DNA of 21,549 nucleotides from HGM04593 sp964512955 (GTDB lineage Bacteria > Bacteroidota > Bacteroidia > Bacteroidales > Bacteroidaceae): contig CAZEKX010000033.1 in the NCBI GenBank assembly GCA_964512955.1, positions 1 to 21,549 on the forward strand, given 5' to 3'. The notes below the pieces were generated by a model. That model did not search any database, was not told the DNA's origin, and saw only the letters and a list, made by a program, of their open reading frames with translations. The position numbers were made by a program, and so were the translations under genes. Position 1 is the first letter of the stretch, and each line of letters starts with the position of its first letter. Positions 1 through 7,731 of the stretch are shown one piece after another.

Positions 1-54
1 TGTCCAATAAGAGATTTTTAGAGTGAAATCATCCTACTTTTTGTCCACGTTACC

Positions 55-86
55 GAAAAATGGCAACCATGCGGTTGCCATTTTTC
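55..86 (-). terminator. Intrinsic terminator of clpB
   Basis: A 14-bp perfect inverted repeat, GAAAAATGGCAACC (55-68) and GGTTGCCATTTTTC (73-86), encloses a 4-base ATGC loop and starts directly after the clpB stop codon. The A/T runs at both ends of the stem give a U-run on either strand, so it could also stop transcripts arriving from the left. Bases 1-54 hold no gene I can recognise. Confidence 0.85.
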
Positions 87-2675
87 TTAGTTATGGAAGG
101 TAAGTTCGTTACCATCTGAATCTACAGTAATCTTTTGCTCTCTTGTTACTACTCCGCTTAGAATCTGTTTCGACAGGTCGTTAAGCAGGTAGCGTTGTAT
201 GGCTCGTTTTATTGGTCGTGCGCCAAATTCAGGGTCGAATCCTGCCGAGGCAATGAACTCGATAGCATGTTCTGTTACATCGAAGGTTATTTCATTTTCG
301 CCAAGAAGCCTCTTTACGTTATCTATCTGCAAGCGCACAATCTCCTTTATCTCTTGTTCGTCGAGTGGAGTGAACATTATGGTCTCGTCTATTCGGTTAA
401 GAAACTCCGGACGTATGTTCTTTTTCAGCATATCCATTATCTGCTCTTTTGTCTTTTCGATAATCTCCTCGCGGTTATTGGGGGTTATCTTCTCGAACTG
501 CTCCTGAATATATCCACTTCCCATGTTGCTTGTCATTATGATAATGGTGTTCTTGAAGTTTACCACACGTCCTTTGTTGTCGGTCAATCTTCCATCATCG
601 AGAACTTGCAACAGTATGTTAAACACGTCGGGGTGCGCCTTCTCAATCTCATCGAACAGTACAACCGAGTAGGGCTTGCGACGTACCGCTTCAGTTAGTT
701 GTCCGCCTTCGTCGTAACCTACATATCCCGGAGGAGCTCCTATCAGACGCGATACCGAAAACTTTTCTTGGTACTCACTCATGTCTATTCGTGTCATTAA
801 TGTCTCGTCGTTGAAAAGATACGAGGCAAGTGCTTTTGCAAGTTCGGTCTTTCCAACTCCTGTTGTTCCCAGGAATATGAATGAACCTATCGGGCGTTTG
901 GGGTCTTGCAAACCTGCGCGACTGCGTCGTACAGCATCGCTCACAGCGGTGATGGCTTCATCCTGGCCTATCACTCGCTTGTGTAACTCATCCTCCAGGT
1001 TTAACAATTTCTCACGTTCGCTTTGCAATATCTTGCTTACAGGAATACCGGTCCAACGCGATACCACATCGGCAATATCTTCGGCTGTTACCTCTTCTTT
1101 CAGCATGGCACTGTCGCCTTGTGCCTCGTGAAGCAAACTGTTTACATGCTCTATTTCGTCGTTCAAGGTTTTTATTTTTCCATAACGAATCTCTGCCACA
1201 CGTCCGTAGTCTCCTTCTCGTTCTGCTTTTTCCGCTTCAAATTTAAGTTGCTCAATCTGTTGCTTGGCTGTTTGTATGCGGTCCGACAACTCTTTCTCGT
1301 GTTGCCACTTTGCACGTTGTGTGTTCTCTTCCTCCTTTAGAATGGATATTTCCTTATTCAACTCTTTCAGTTTTACCTCGTCGTTCTCGCGCTTAATCGC
1401 TTCGCGCTCAATTTCCAACTGTTTTATGTGGCGTGAGATTTCATCGAGTTCTTCGGGTAACGAATCGTGTTCCATTCGCAATTTCGCAGCCGCCTCGTCT
1501 ATAAGGTCGATGGCTTTGTCGGGGAGGAAACGCTCTGTGATATATCTATCGCTTAATGTTACAGCGGCAATTATGGCATCGTCCTGAATACGTACCTTGT
1601 GATGGTTTTCGTAACGCTCTTTTAAACCTCGCAAAATGGAGATACTGCTCATTTTGTCGGGTTCATTTACTACAACTGTTTGGAAACGACGTTCCAACGC
1701 CTTGTCCTTCTCAAAATATTTCTGGTATTCGTCGAGCGTTGTTGCACCAATGGAACGTAATTCTCCACGGGCAAGTGCCGGTTTAAGTATATTGGCTGCA
1801 TCCATTGCACCTTCTCCTTTGCCTGCACCTACAAGTGTGTGTATCTCGTCTATAAAAAGAATTATTCTGCCATTCGATTTTAAAACCTCGTTAATGACTG
1901 CTTTAAGTCGCTCTTCGAACTCACCTTTATATTTTGCTCCTGCTACCAATGCTCCCATGTCGAGTGAGAATATCTGCTTGTCGCGTAAGTTCTCAGGTAC
2001 ATCGCCACGTACTATACGGTGTGCAAGTCCCTCTACAATGGCAGTCTTGCCGGTACCGGGCTCGCCAATAAGTATAGGATTATTTTTGGTTCTGCGACTA
2101 AGAATTTGTAATATACGACGAATTTCATCATCGCGTCCTATTACAGGGTCGAGTTTGCCGCTTCTTGCAGCGTCGTTAAGGCCTATTGCGTATTTGCTCA
2201 ATGCTTGGTAAGTCTCTTCAGCATTTTGGGATTTTACGATGTCTCCCTTACGTAACTCTTTTATAGCACTCTTTAACTCATTCTTGTTTATGCCGGCATT
2301 TTTTAGCAACATCGATGCCTTGCTGTTTATCTCGAGCAGGGCAAGCAGTATCGGTTCAATGGATACAAATTCGTCTCCAAACTCTTTTGCTATGTCGAAT
2401 GCCTTGTTTAGTACGGCATTGCTCTCTCTGCTAAGATATGGCTCCCCACCGGAAACTTTCGGTAGGTTTATCTCCTCACGTTCAATATCGTGCAACAGTG
2501 ATGTGGGGTTTACTCCGCTCTTTTGAAACAGATAGTTGCATACTTGCTCTCCGGTTTTTACTATTGCCGAGAGCAGATGAATGGGCTCTATTGCCTGTTG
2601 TCCGAGTGATTGTACTCTGTTTACGGCTTGTTGTACAGCCTCTTGTGCTTTGATTGTAAAGTTGTTGAAGTTCAT
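87..2675 (-). CDS. clpB: ClpB/Hsp104 ATP-dependent protein disaggregase
   Basis: ClpB is a cytoplasmic hexameric AAA+ chaperone that pulls proteins out of aggregates together with DnaK/DnaJ. The product is 862 aa, the usual length. The N-terminal Clp-N repeats cover about residues 1-150. AAA module 1 has Walker A GEPGTGKT at 204-211 and Walker B ILFIDEIHT. A long charged coiled-coil middle domain (about 400-540), diagnostic of ClpB over ClpA/ClpC, comes next. AAA module 2 has GTTGVGKT and VLFDEIEKAH. The reading frame is open for 24 more codons upstream (to 2747), but the start at 2675 gives the conserved MNFNNFTIKAQEA N-terminus. It also lies 9 bases after AAGGAG, an unusually good Shine-Dalgarno for this group. 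The gene stands alone between a hairpin at its 3' end and an 18-bp inverted repeat upstream. Confidence 0.97.
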   Translation of the reverse strand: MNFNNFTIKAQEAVQQAVNRVQSLGQQAIEPIHLLSAIVKTGEQVCNYLFQKSGVNPTSLLHDIEREEINLPKVSGGEPYLSRESNAVLNKAFDIAKEFGDEFVSIEPILLALLEINSKASMLLKNAGINKNELKSAIKELRKGDIVKSQNAEETYQALSKYAIGLNDAARSGKLDPVIGRDDEIRRILQILSRRTKNNPILIGEPGTGKTAIVEGLAHRIVRGDVPENLRDKQIFSLDMGALVAGAKYKGEFEERLKAVINEVLKSNGRIILFIDEIHTLVGAGKGEGAMDAANILKPALARGELRSIGATTLDEYQKYFEKDKALERRFQTVVVNEPDKMSSISILRGLKERYENHHKVRIQDDAIIAAVTLSDRYITERFLPDKAIDLIDEAAAKLRMEHDSLPEELDEISRHIKQLEIEREAIKRENDEVKLKELNKEISILKEEENTQRAKWQHEKELSDRIQTAKQQIEQLKFEAEKAEREGDYGRVAEIRYGKIKTLNDEIEHVNSLLHEAQGDSAMLKEEVTAEDIADVVSRWTGIPVSKILQSEREKLLNLEDELHKRVIGQDEAITAVSDAVRRSRAGLQDPKRPIGSFIFLGTTGVGKTELAKALASYLFNDETLMTRIDMSEYQEKFSVSRLIGAPPGYVGYDEGGQLTEAVRRKPYSVVLFDEIEKAHPDVFNILLQVLDDGRLTDNKGRVVNFKNTIIIMTSNMGSGYIQEQFEKITPNNREEIIEKTKEQIMDMLKKNIRPEFLNRIDETIMFTPLDEQEIKEIVRLQIDNVKRLLGENEITFDVTEHAIEFIASAGFDPEFGARPIKRAIQRYLLNDLSKQILSGVVTREQKITVDSDGNELTFHN

Positions 2676-2683
2676 AGTTGTTT

Positions 2684-2689
2684 TCTCCT
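2684..2689 (-). promoter_or_regulatory. Strong Shine-Dalgarno of clpB
   Basis: On the minus strand the sequence before the clpB ATG reads GAAAGGAGAAAACAACT. AAGGAG complements the 16S 3' end and sits at a workable spacing. Most other genes here (perR, rbr, purM, the peptidase gene) have A-rich leaders without such a motif. It decides the start at 2675 over the upstream in-frame codons. Confidence 0.75.
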
Positions 2690-2725
2690 TTCGGTGAACT
2701 ATGAACAAAATATGAACCAAAAAAG

Positions 2726-2770
2726 TTTTTCCGACATTTTGTCGCAACAGTAGACAAAATGTCGGAAAAA
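2726..2770. repeat. 18-bp perfect inverted repeat, 9-base spacer, between nadE and clpB
   Basis: The arms TTTTTCCGACATTTTGTC (2726-2743) and GACAAAATGTCGGAAAAA (2753-2770) are exact reverse complements around GCAACAGTA. The repeat starts 13 bases beyond the nadE stop. On the minus strand it is followed by C and six Ts, so it can act as the nadE terminator. It also ends about 50 bases before the clpB ATG, so it could be an operator. Its arm-N9-arm geometry resembles a CIRCE element, but the arm sequence is not CIRCE (TTAGCACTC). I see no convincing promoter between it and clpB. Confidence 0.8.
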
Positions 2771-2783
2771 TGATTGCTTTTTT

Positions 2784-4703
2784 TTATAACGAATCACATT
2801 CGTCCAACCAACTCGACATGCAAGCATCCGAGGGCATGTGCCAATCGCCTCGCGGGCTCATACAGCAACTGCCTACTTTTGGACCGTCGGGCATGCAAGA
2901 GCGTTTGAACTGTTGTGTAAAGAATCGACGATAGAACGTTTTAAGCCATTTTTTTATTGTTGCTTTATCGTGTACTCCTTCAAAGGATTGACACGCAATA
3001 AAATATATCTTAGAGGGTGTAAATCCGTTGCGCAGTGTATGATAAATGAAAAAATCGTGCAGTTCATAAGGACCTACAAGGTCTTCGGTCTTCTGCTTAA
3101 TTTCTCCGTTGTCGTGTGCCGGAATCAGTTCCGGAGAGATAGGCGTATCCACGATGTCGAGCAGGGTGGTGCGTGTCTCCTCGTCGCTGTCGTTCAATGC
3201 AATCCAACGTACAAGGTATTTAACTAATGTTTTTGGAACAGACGCATTTACTCCATACATACTCATGTGGTCGCCGTTGTATGTTGCCCAACCCAATGCA
3301 AGTTCCGATAGGTCGCCTGTTCCTATTACGAATCCGTTTGTACGGTTTGCAATGTCCATAAGAATTTGTGTACGTTCTCGTGCCTGGGCATTTTCGTATG
3401 TAACGTCGTGTATGTTTATATCGTGCCCGATATCTTTGAAGTGTTGAATGCAGGCTTCTCTTATTGAAACCTCCTGCATGCTCACACCAAGTTTCTTCAT
3501 CAAATATATTGCATTGTTATATGTGCGGTCGGTTGTTCCAAAACCGGGCATGGTAACGGCTACAATATCTTTTCTGTCTCTACCTAAAATATCGAAAGCC
3601 TTTACTGTTACAAGTAGTGCAAGGGTGGAATCTAATCCTCCTGAGATACCAATGACACAACTGCTTGCGTGGGTATGTTCTATTCGTTTTGCCAGTCCCA
3701 TGCTTTGTATCGAAAATATCTCTTCGCATCTCTCATTCATGCAGTTCTCTTTTGGAATAAAAGGCATTGCTTCGTATCTGCGTGTAATTGCAAATTTTTT
3801 GTTTGTATCTTGTGCAATGTCGCAGAATCTTATATCGTTGTCCTTTATTTCGTTTTTGCACAAGTGAAGTCTCCTGTTCCGCACTCTTTTGCTTTTCAGT
3901 AAATCAATATCTATATCCGATATTATAAGTTGTGGATGAATACTGAATCGTTTGCTTTTTGCCAGCAACGTGCCGTTTTCTATGATGTAGGCATCTCCAC
4001 CGAACACATTGTCGCCCGATGATTCGCCGTATCCGCAATTGGAGTATACGTATGCTGTGTTTGTCTTTGCACTCTCCGCAATAAAATTCTGTTTTAGATG
4101 GTCGTATTTTCCTACACTCTCACTGTTTGACGCCGGGTTCAGAATGATATGCGCTCCATTAAGTGCAAGGTGTGTTCCTTGTGTTATTGGCGACATTTCC
4201 TCACCAATCTCTATACCGAAAGTGTACAATGGTGTGCGGAACAGAGTGTTTGTGCTAATGCTCACAATCTGCTTGCAAAGTGTTACAGTAGTGTCGTGCG
4301 GAATCTCAATACCCGGGGTGAAAGAGCGTTCAGAGTTGTTCCTGCCCGTGATATATCTCTTTGGTACAACCCCTTCTATTTTACCTCGATGCAGCACAAC
4401 TGCACAGTTTAGTAACTTTTCTTCTGTATACACAGGTGTACCTACTACTATTATGGTATTGTAGTCTGCACTCTTTTCTACGAGTTGTTGCAAAGCCTTC
4501 TCTGCTTCCTCTATCAGGTGTCGGTTAAGAAACAGGTCCCCACAACTATACGATGTTATCCCTAATTCGGGGAATAGCAGTAATTCTACACCCTTCTCCG
4601 ATGCCTCTTCTATAATTGGCAGCATCTGTCGGACATTGTATTTGCAGTCGGCTACCTTAACCGATGGTATTGCCGATGCTGTTTTAACAAAACCAAAATC
4701 CAT
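2784..4703 (-). CDS. nadE: NAD+ synthetase with N-terminal nitrilase-type glutaminase domain lacking its catalytic Cys
   Basis: NadE makes NAD+ from nicotinate adenine dinucleotide and ATP, the last step of NAD synthesis. Two-domain forms release ammonia from glutamine in an N-terminal nitrilase-like domain and pass it to the synthetase. The 639-aa product has that layout: nitrilase domain about 1-290, synthetase about 325-639. The synthetase looks intact, with ATP-pyrophosphatase loop SGGLDS at 354-359 and GTGDLSELALGW at 461-472. In the glutaminase, Glu46 (FPELGIT) and Lys115 (VVPKRY) are kept, 69 residues apart as in the M. tuberculosis enzyme. The nucleophile is not: the usual GIEICEDLW reads GIEIGEEMS here, with Gly167 (codon GGT, plus-strand 4203-4205) for Cys. 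The flanking D, L and W are also changed. The domain probably cannot hydrolyse glutamine, so the enzyme may use free ammonia. The start is the only good ATG at this end. Confidence 0.93.
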   Translation of the reverse strand: MDFGFVKTASAIPSVKVADCKYNVRQMLPIIEEASEKGVELLLFPELGITSYSCGDLFLNRHLIEEAEKALQQLVEKSADYNTIIVVGTPVYTEEKLLNCAVVLHRGKIEGVVPKRYITGRNNSERSFTPGIEIPHDTTVTLCKQIVSISTNTLFRTPLYTFGIEIGEEMSPITQGTHLALNGAHIILNPASNSESVGKYDHLKQNFIAESAKTNTAYVYSNCGYGESSGDNVFGGDAYIIENGTLLAKSKRFSIHPQLIISDIDIDLLKSKRVRNRRLHLCKNEIKDNDIRFCDIAQDTNKKFAITRRYEAMPFIPKENCMNERCEEIFSIQSMGLAKRIEHTHASSCVIGISGGLDSTLALLVTVKAFDILGRDRKDIVAVTMPGFGTTDRTYNNAIYLMKKLGVSMQEVSIREACIQHFKDIGHDINIHDVTYENAQARERTQILMDIANRTNGFVIGTGDLSELALGWATYNGDHMSMYGVNASVPKTLVKYLVRWIALNDSDEETRTTLLDIVDTPISPELIPAHDNGEIKQKTEDLVGPYELHDFFIYHTLRNGFTPSKIYFIACQSFEGVHDKATIKKWLKTFYRRFFTQQFKRSCMPDGPKVGSCCMSPRGDWHMPSDACMSSWLDECDSL

Positions 4704-4738
4704 ATATGATATAATAAGGTATCTATTTAATTAAACCA

Positions 4739-4771
4739 AAAGACACTCCCCTTTGGGGAGGGAGTGTCTTT
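4739..4771 (-). terminator. Terminator between the fasciclin lipoprotein gene and nadE
   Basis: A 12-bp perfect inverted repeat, AAAGACACTCCC (4739-4750) and GGGAGTGTCTTT (4760-4771), has a short loop that can itself pair (CCCC with GGGG). A/T runs flank both sides, with the stronger T-run on the plus strand. On the minus strand it lies 17 bases past the lipoprotein stop and 35 bases before the nadE start. It most likely ends the lipoprotein transcript. I could not find a clear nadE promoter in the remaining gap. Confidence 0.75.
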
Positions 4772-4788
4772 TTTTATAGATTCAATTT

Positions 4789-6846
4789 TTAGTGTTTGTC
4801 TTCGGGTTCAAGAATGTTTGTTATAACGCTTCTAGGAACAAGTTCCAAATAGTCGAAAGAGTTTTCGTGTGCATTGGAAGCAACGCCTTTACTTACGTCC
4901 TTAAAGCGTATTGTGTGGTTACGAGTACCGTTTAACTGCTTGGTTGCAATAATACGGCGGTAGCATTGTTCGCTATCTCGCATACTTCCATCACTTGTAA
5001 GCATTATATTGTCGGGTCCGCGCATCCAACCTTGGTTCTTAATACCCTTGTCGTATATATCCTCATCTTCTACTTCGGAGAGTTTCTTTTTGATATCGCT
5101 TGGCAGGTTCTTCATGTCCACCGGAATACCTGCAATTTCATTGTCCACATAGAACTGTGTTACACCGCGTTGAGTAGAAACAGAGAATCCGAAACGAATT
5201 TCGTATGTACCTGCGGGTACAGGAGGAATATGGAACTCAAAGTCGAATCCGGTTGTACTGTTTGCAAGGAATTCGTCGCCTTGGTATGCACACCAATCTG
5301 TGAGATTTCCCTTGTGAGGCCATGTGATATAGAGTGATGTGGCACTATTTCTTACTCTTATATCCTTAACATAGTCGTTGGGAATATAGTAACCCATCTT
5401 GTTCTCTGCAAGCGGTAACGCCCATCTTATCTCGTTATTTATGAGTTCGGGGAACATTGATGTACTGTTAATACGTATGCGTTCGTTAAGAACAGAACTC
5501 TTCATCTCGTCCTCGTTGTATACCAGCATTTTGCTTATGGGATGTATAACACCGTTCAGTGCCTTGCTCTTAAATGTCTCATCCGGCTTTATAATAGGTA
5601 TATTTATGATTTCTTCGTGTGTGGCTGTTTTTCTTGTATGGTTCAGTACCAATGTATCCTCGTTTTCGGTTGTAAGGAACGGTGCTGTAACCTTTATCAT
5701 CTTTTCGAGCATGGTCTCGTAATATTCATGTATGTCGTAACTAAACTCGGCAAAGTGGCTTTTGGGGCTAAAATCTCCGGCGTAACTTGTAAATACAAGC
5801 AAACTACGTGGCATTCTGCTCTTTAGAATGTGATATGCTACAAATCTGTTCAACGGGTTGTTGCGCGATGTGTAGTCGTCGTAATCTACCTCGCCTTCGA
5901 ATTTATCACTGCCATACCATTCGTTTGCAGATTCAATAAGCCCGGGAAGGTCGTGAATACCGTTCTGTGCCAAAACGGTATTAGACTCAACAAACAGTGT
6001 GTATGCTTGAATCTTTGTCTTGGGATAAGGGAGGTTTGCAAAGTTGGATGTGAATCCTGTACCGGACTCGGTTTTGCCATTATATTCGTTTCTCCAATTC
6101 AAATCCAAAACATAGTCGCGTACTGAATCGCTAAGAGCAGTGAGTTCAAGTGCCTGTGAAAATACTGAGAATTCAGGATTGCCTTTCAAAAGGTCGCTTA
6201 CAGTTGCATTGGAAAGTGTAAGAACCGAACCCATTGTGTGAACAACACCGTTCTCCACCTCGGCATCTGCCAACAACATTGTATCTTTCTCGTTTATGAC
6301 AATGCTAGGTCTGCCGGTACTCTCGTTTAAGGGCCATGAAATTTCCATGTAACGACTGTTCATGTTACTTTGGGGAATCTCTCCTGCAGGTAGGTCTACT
6401 GTAAGGAATGCACGCTCTATAATGTGGTTCAATGCAATTTCGTTTATCATGGAGTCGCTCAACTCTTCCAATACGGGCGAGTGTACGCCGGTGTCTTCAA
6501 AATCTTCGGTTCCAAGTGTCTCAACGTATTTTCTGTACTGTTGTGCAATAAAACTGTCTATTGCTTCGTTAGTGGGAGCAAAACATGTGTAAGAGCCGTA
6601 TGTACTCAATGTTTTAAGCAAGGTTCCCGAAGCAACCTTTCCAACACGCGCTCTTCCAAGAATGTAACAGAAGTTACTGAATAATTCGGGTCTGTTTTCC
6701 AAGTAATCGGTAACGGTTTCTCCCGTAAATGTGTACCTGTTGCTTTGGTCTATCTCTTCGGTACAACTTGTGAAAATACCTGTGGCAAACGCTACTAAAC
6801 CTACGATTGCCAAAGAACTTAATTTTGAAAATAAGTACTTTTTCAT
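4789..6846 (-). CDS. Fasciclin (FAS1)-domain lipoprotein, probably surface-exposed
   Basis: This is a 685-aa secreted lipoprotein. The N-terminus has a basic start, a hydrophobic stretch (about 9-24) and a lipobox-like FTSC with the lipidated Cys at residue 28. It is followed by TEEID, an acidic run like the Bacteroidetes lipoprotein export signals, so outer-surface display is inferred. The first FAS1 repeat (about 45-215) contains the typical TCFAPTNEAIDSF. A second FAS1-like region (about 220-450) includes YTLFVESN and ends near ALNGVIHPISKMLVY. The last ~230 residues form a different, beta-rich domain (AGTYEIRFGF) that I cannot name. FAS1 domains mediate adhesion or carbohydrate-matrix contacts; in Bacteroidales such proteins often accompany SusC/SusD systems, but no SusC/D gene is visible here. 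It is monocistronic, with its promoter near 7051-7082 and a long leader. Confidence 0.85.
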   Translation of the reverse strand: MKKYLFSKLSSLAIVGLVAFATGIFTSCTEEIDQSNRYTFTGETVTDYLENRPELFSNFCYILGRARVGKVASGTLLKTLSTYGSYTCFAPTNEAIDSFIAQQYRKYVETLGTEDFEDTGVHSPVLEELSDSMINEIALNHIIERAFLTVDLPAGEIPQSNMNSRYMEISWPLNESTGRPSIVINEKDTMLLADAEVENGVVHTMGSVLTLSNATVSDLLKGNPEFSVFSQALELTALSDSVRDYVLDLNWRNEYNGKTESGTGFTSNFANLPYPKTKIQAYTLFVESNTVLAQNGIHDLPGLIESANEWYGSDKFEGEVDYDDYTSRNNPLNRFVAYHILKSRMPRSLLVFTSYAGDFSPKSHFAEFSYDIHEYYETMLEKMIKVTAPFLTTENEDTLVLNHTRKTATHEEIINIPIIKPDETFKSKALNGVIHPISKMLVYNEDEMKSSVLNERIRINSTSMFPELINNEIRWALPLAENKMGYYIPNDYVKDIRVRNSATSLYITWPHKGNLTDWCAYQGDEFLANSTTGFDFEFHIPPVPAGTYEIRFGFSVSTQRGVTQFYVDNEIAGIPVDMKNLPSDIKKKLSEVEDEDIYDKGIKNQGWMRGPDNIMLTSDGSMRDSEQCYRRIIATKQLNGTRNHTIRFKDVSKGVASNAHENSFDYLELVPRSVITNILEPEDKH

Positions 6847-7050
6847 ATAGTTTTATTTTATAATTCGTTTTTCTGTTACATCTTATTGTCTCCTTATATA
6901 TATAGTAATATAAAACTTGTATAACATAACTTTTATAACCAAATATTGTTGGTTTAAAGTGTTTATATACAAAGTATTACCTATAAGAATTGTGGACGGT
7001 TTATATTTTGTTAACCCTAATTCTTATTTATTAAGGAGTAAAATCAGTCC

Positions 7051-7082
7051 CAAATATACAATGTTATATTTTATTATCCAAA
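7051..7082 (-). promoter_or_regulatory. Bacteroidetes-type promoter of the fasciclin lipoprotein gene
   Basis: Read on the minus strand, TTTG (7082-7079), a 20-base spacer and TATATTTG (7058-7051) match the Bacteroidetes primary-sigma consensus TTTG / TAnnTTTG exactly. Transcription would start near 7044, giving a leader of about 200 bases before the ATG at 6846. No better promoter was found closer to the gene. Confidence 0.65.
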
Positions 7083-7193
7083 AAAAAATATGTTTTTGAT
7101 TAGAAAAAAATATTATTTTTACCATTCCGGTAATCGCCGTTTTTTTTATCAATTTTGAAAAAATAAAAAAAATAGAAAATTTTTATAAAAATA

Positions 7194-7225
7194 TTTGCAT
7201 AGTAAATAAAGATGTTTTAAATTTG
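7194..7225 (+). promoter_or_regulatory. Bacteroidetes-type promoter of perR
   Basis: TTTG (7194-7197), a 20-base spacer and TAAATTTG (7218-7225) match the consensus perfectly. The start site would be near 7231, about 25 bases before the perR ATG. Confidence 0.75.
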
Positions 7226-7238
7226 CAATGGTTACAAA
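7222..7238. promoter_or_regulatory. Possible PerR operator (imperfect dyad over the perR -7 element)
   Basis: TTTGCAA-TGG-TTACAAA is a 7-3-7 dyad with one mismatch that overlaps the -7 box and presumed start site of perR. This is a sensible position for an autorepressor. It does not closely match the B. subtilis PerR box, so the assignment rests on position and symmetry. Confidence 0.3.
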
Positions 7239-7256
7239 AATAAAGCACCTAAAAAT

Positions 7257-7682
7257 ATGTATTTAAATCGCATTGAACTGAAAAAAGAATTGTTAAGAGC
7301 GGGTATAAGACCTTCGATACAGCGTTTGGCAATATACGATTTTGTAAAGACTACAAACTCTCATCCAACTGCTGAGTTCGTATATGAATCGCTTCGCGAC
7401 AGGTTAGGCTCGCTTTCGTTGACAACAGTTTACAATACACTTAAGTTGTTTGTTGATGCAGGTTTGGTTGTTATGCTCAATATTGACAATGCTTTTCATT
7501 GTTTTGATGGTAATATTCGTCCTCATGCGCATTTCAGGTGCGATACATGTGGTAAGATTTATGACTTTCCAATGAAACGCGATTACCATGCAATGGTGGA
7601 AGATGCAGAAGGATTCGATGTGCAAGAGGCTCAACTATATTTAAAAGGTGTTTGCAAATCGTGTAGATGTATAAAGAATTAA
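7257..7682 (+). CDS. perR: Fur-family peroxide-responsive repressor PerR
   Basis: This 141-aa regulator has an N-terminal winged helix (about 1-80, with LTTVYNTL as recognition helix) and a C-terminal dimerisation/metal domain. The structural zinc site is Cys95/Cys98 (RCDTCG) and Cys133/Cys136 (CKSC). The sensing metal site of B. subtilis PerR (H37, D85, H91, H93, D104) is present in full, offset by one, as His36, Asp84, His90, His92 and Asp103. Asp at 103, where Fur usually has Glu, favours PerR. In the family, Fe(II)-bound PerR represses; peroxide oxidises a metal-ligand His and releases DNA. It sits 49 bases upstream of reverse rubrerythrin, its expected target. It has its own consensus promoter and no Shine-Dalgarno. 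Confidence 0.88.
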   Translation: MYLNRIELKKELLRAGIRPSIQRLAIYDFVKTTNSHPTAEFVYESLRDRLGSLSLTTVYNTLKLFVDAGLVVMLNIDNAFHCFDGNIRPHAHFRCDTCGKIYDFPMKRDYHAMVEDAEGFDVQEAQLYLKGVCKSCRCIKN

Positions 7683-7731
7683 TTATAAATTAGATAAGGC
7701 TTAATATTTAACATTTTAAAAATTTACGACT

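Larger units (their letters stand above)
6847..7256. other. AT-rich divergent intergenic region
   Basis: These 410 bases between the divergent lipoprotein and perR genes contain no convincing gene. They hold a minus-strand promoter (7051-7082), a plus-strand promoter (7194-7225) and long A and T runs between them (about 7081-7190) that could act as UP-elements or bent DNA. There is also a small inverted repeat, AACCAA (6937-6942) and TTGGTT (6949-6954), within the lipoprotein leader. A 60-codon open frame at 6917-7099 is AT-rich, crosses the promoter and looks like chance. Confidence 0.7.

Noticed and set aside
195..2653. Many long plus-strand open frames opposite clpB (for example 195-698, 1636-2211)
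   Set aside because: They lie wholly antisense to a strongly conserved gene, have Ser/Cys-rich, low-complexity translations without domains, and no promoter or ribosome site.
2676..2747. N-terminal extension of ClpB by 24 codons
   Set aside because: It would include the AAGGAG ribosome site and part of the inverted repeat, and the family N-terminus begins at MNFNNFTIKA.
2726..2770. CIRCE element (HrcA operator) upstream of clpB
   Set aside because: The 9-base spacer fits but the arms do not contain TTAGCACTC; it is kept only as an unnamed inverted repeat.
6917..7099. 60-codon plus-strand open frame in the lipoprotein-perR gap
   Set aside because: It is AT-rich, aromatic-rich by composition, overlaps a promoter and has no recognisable features.
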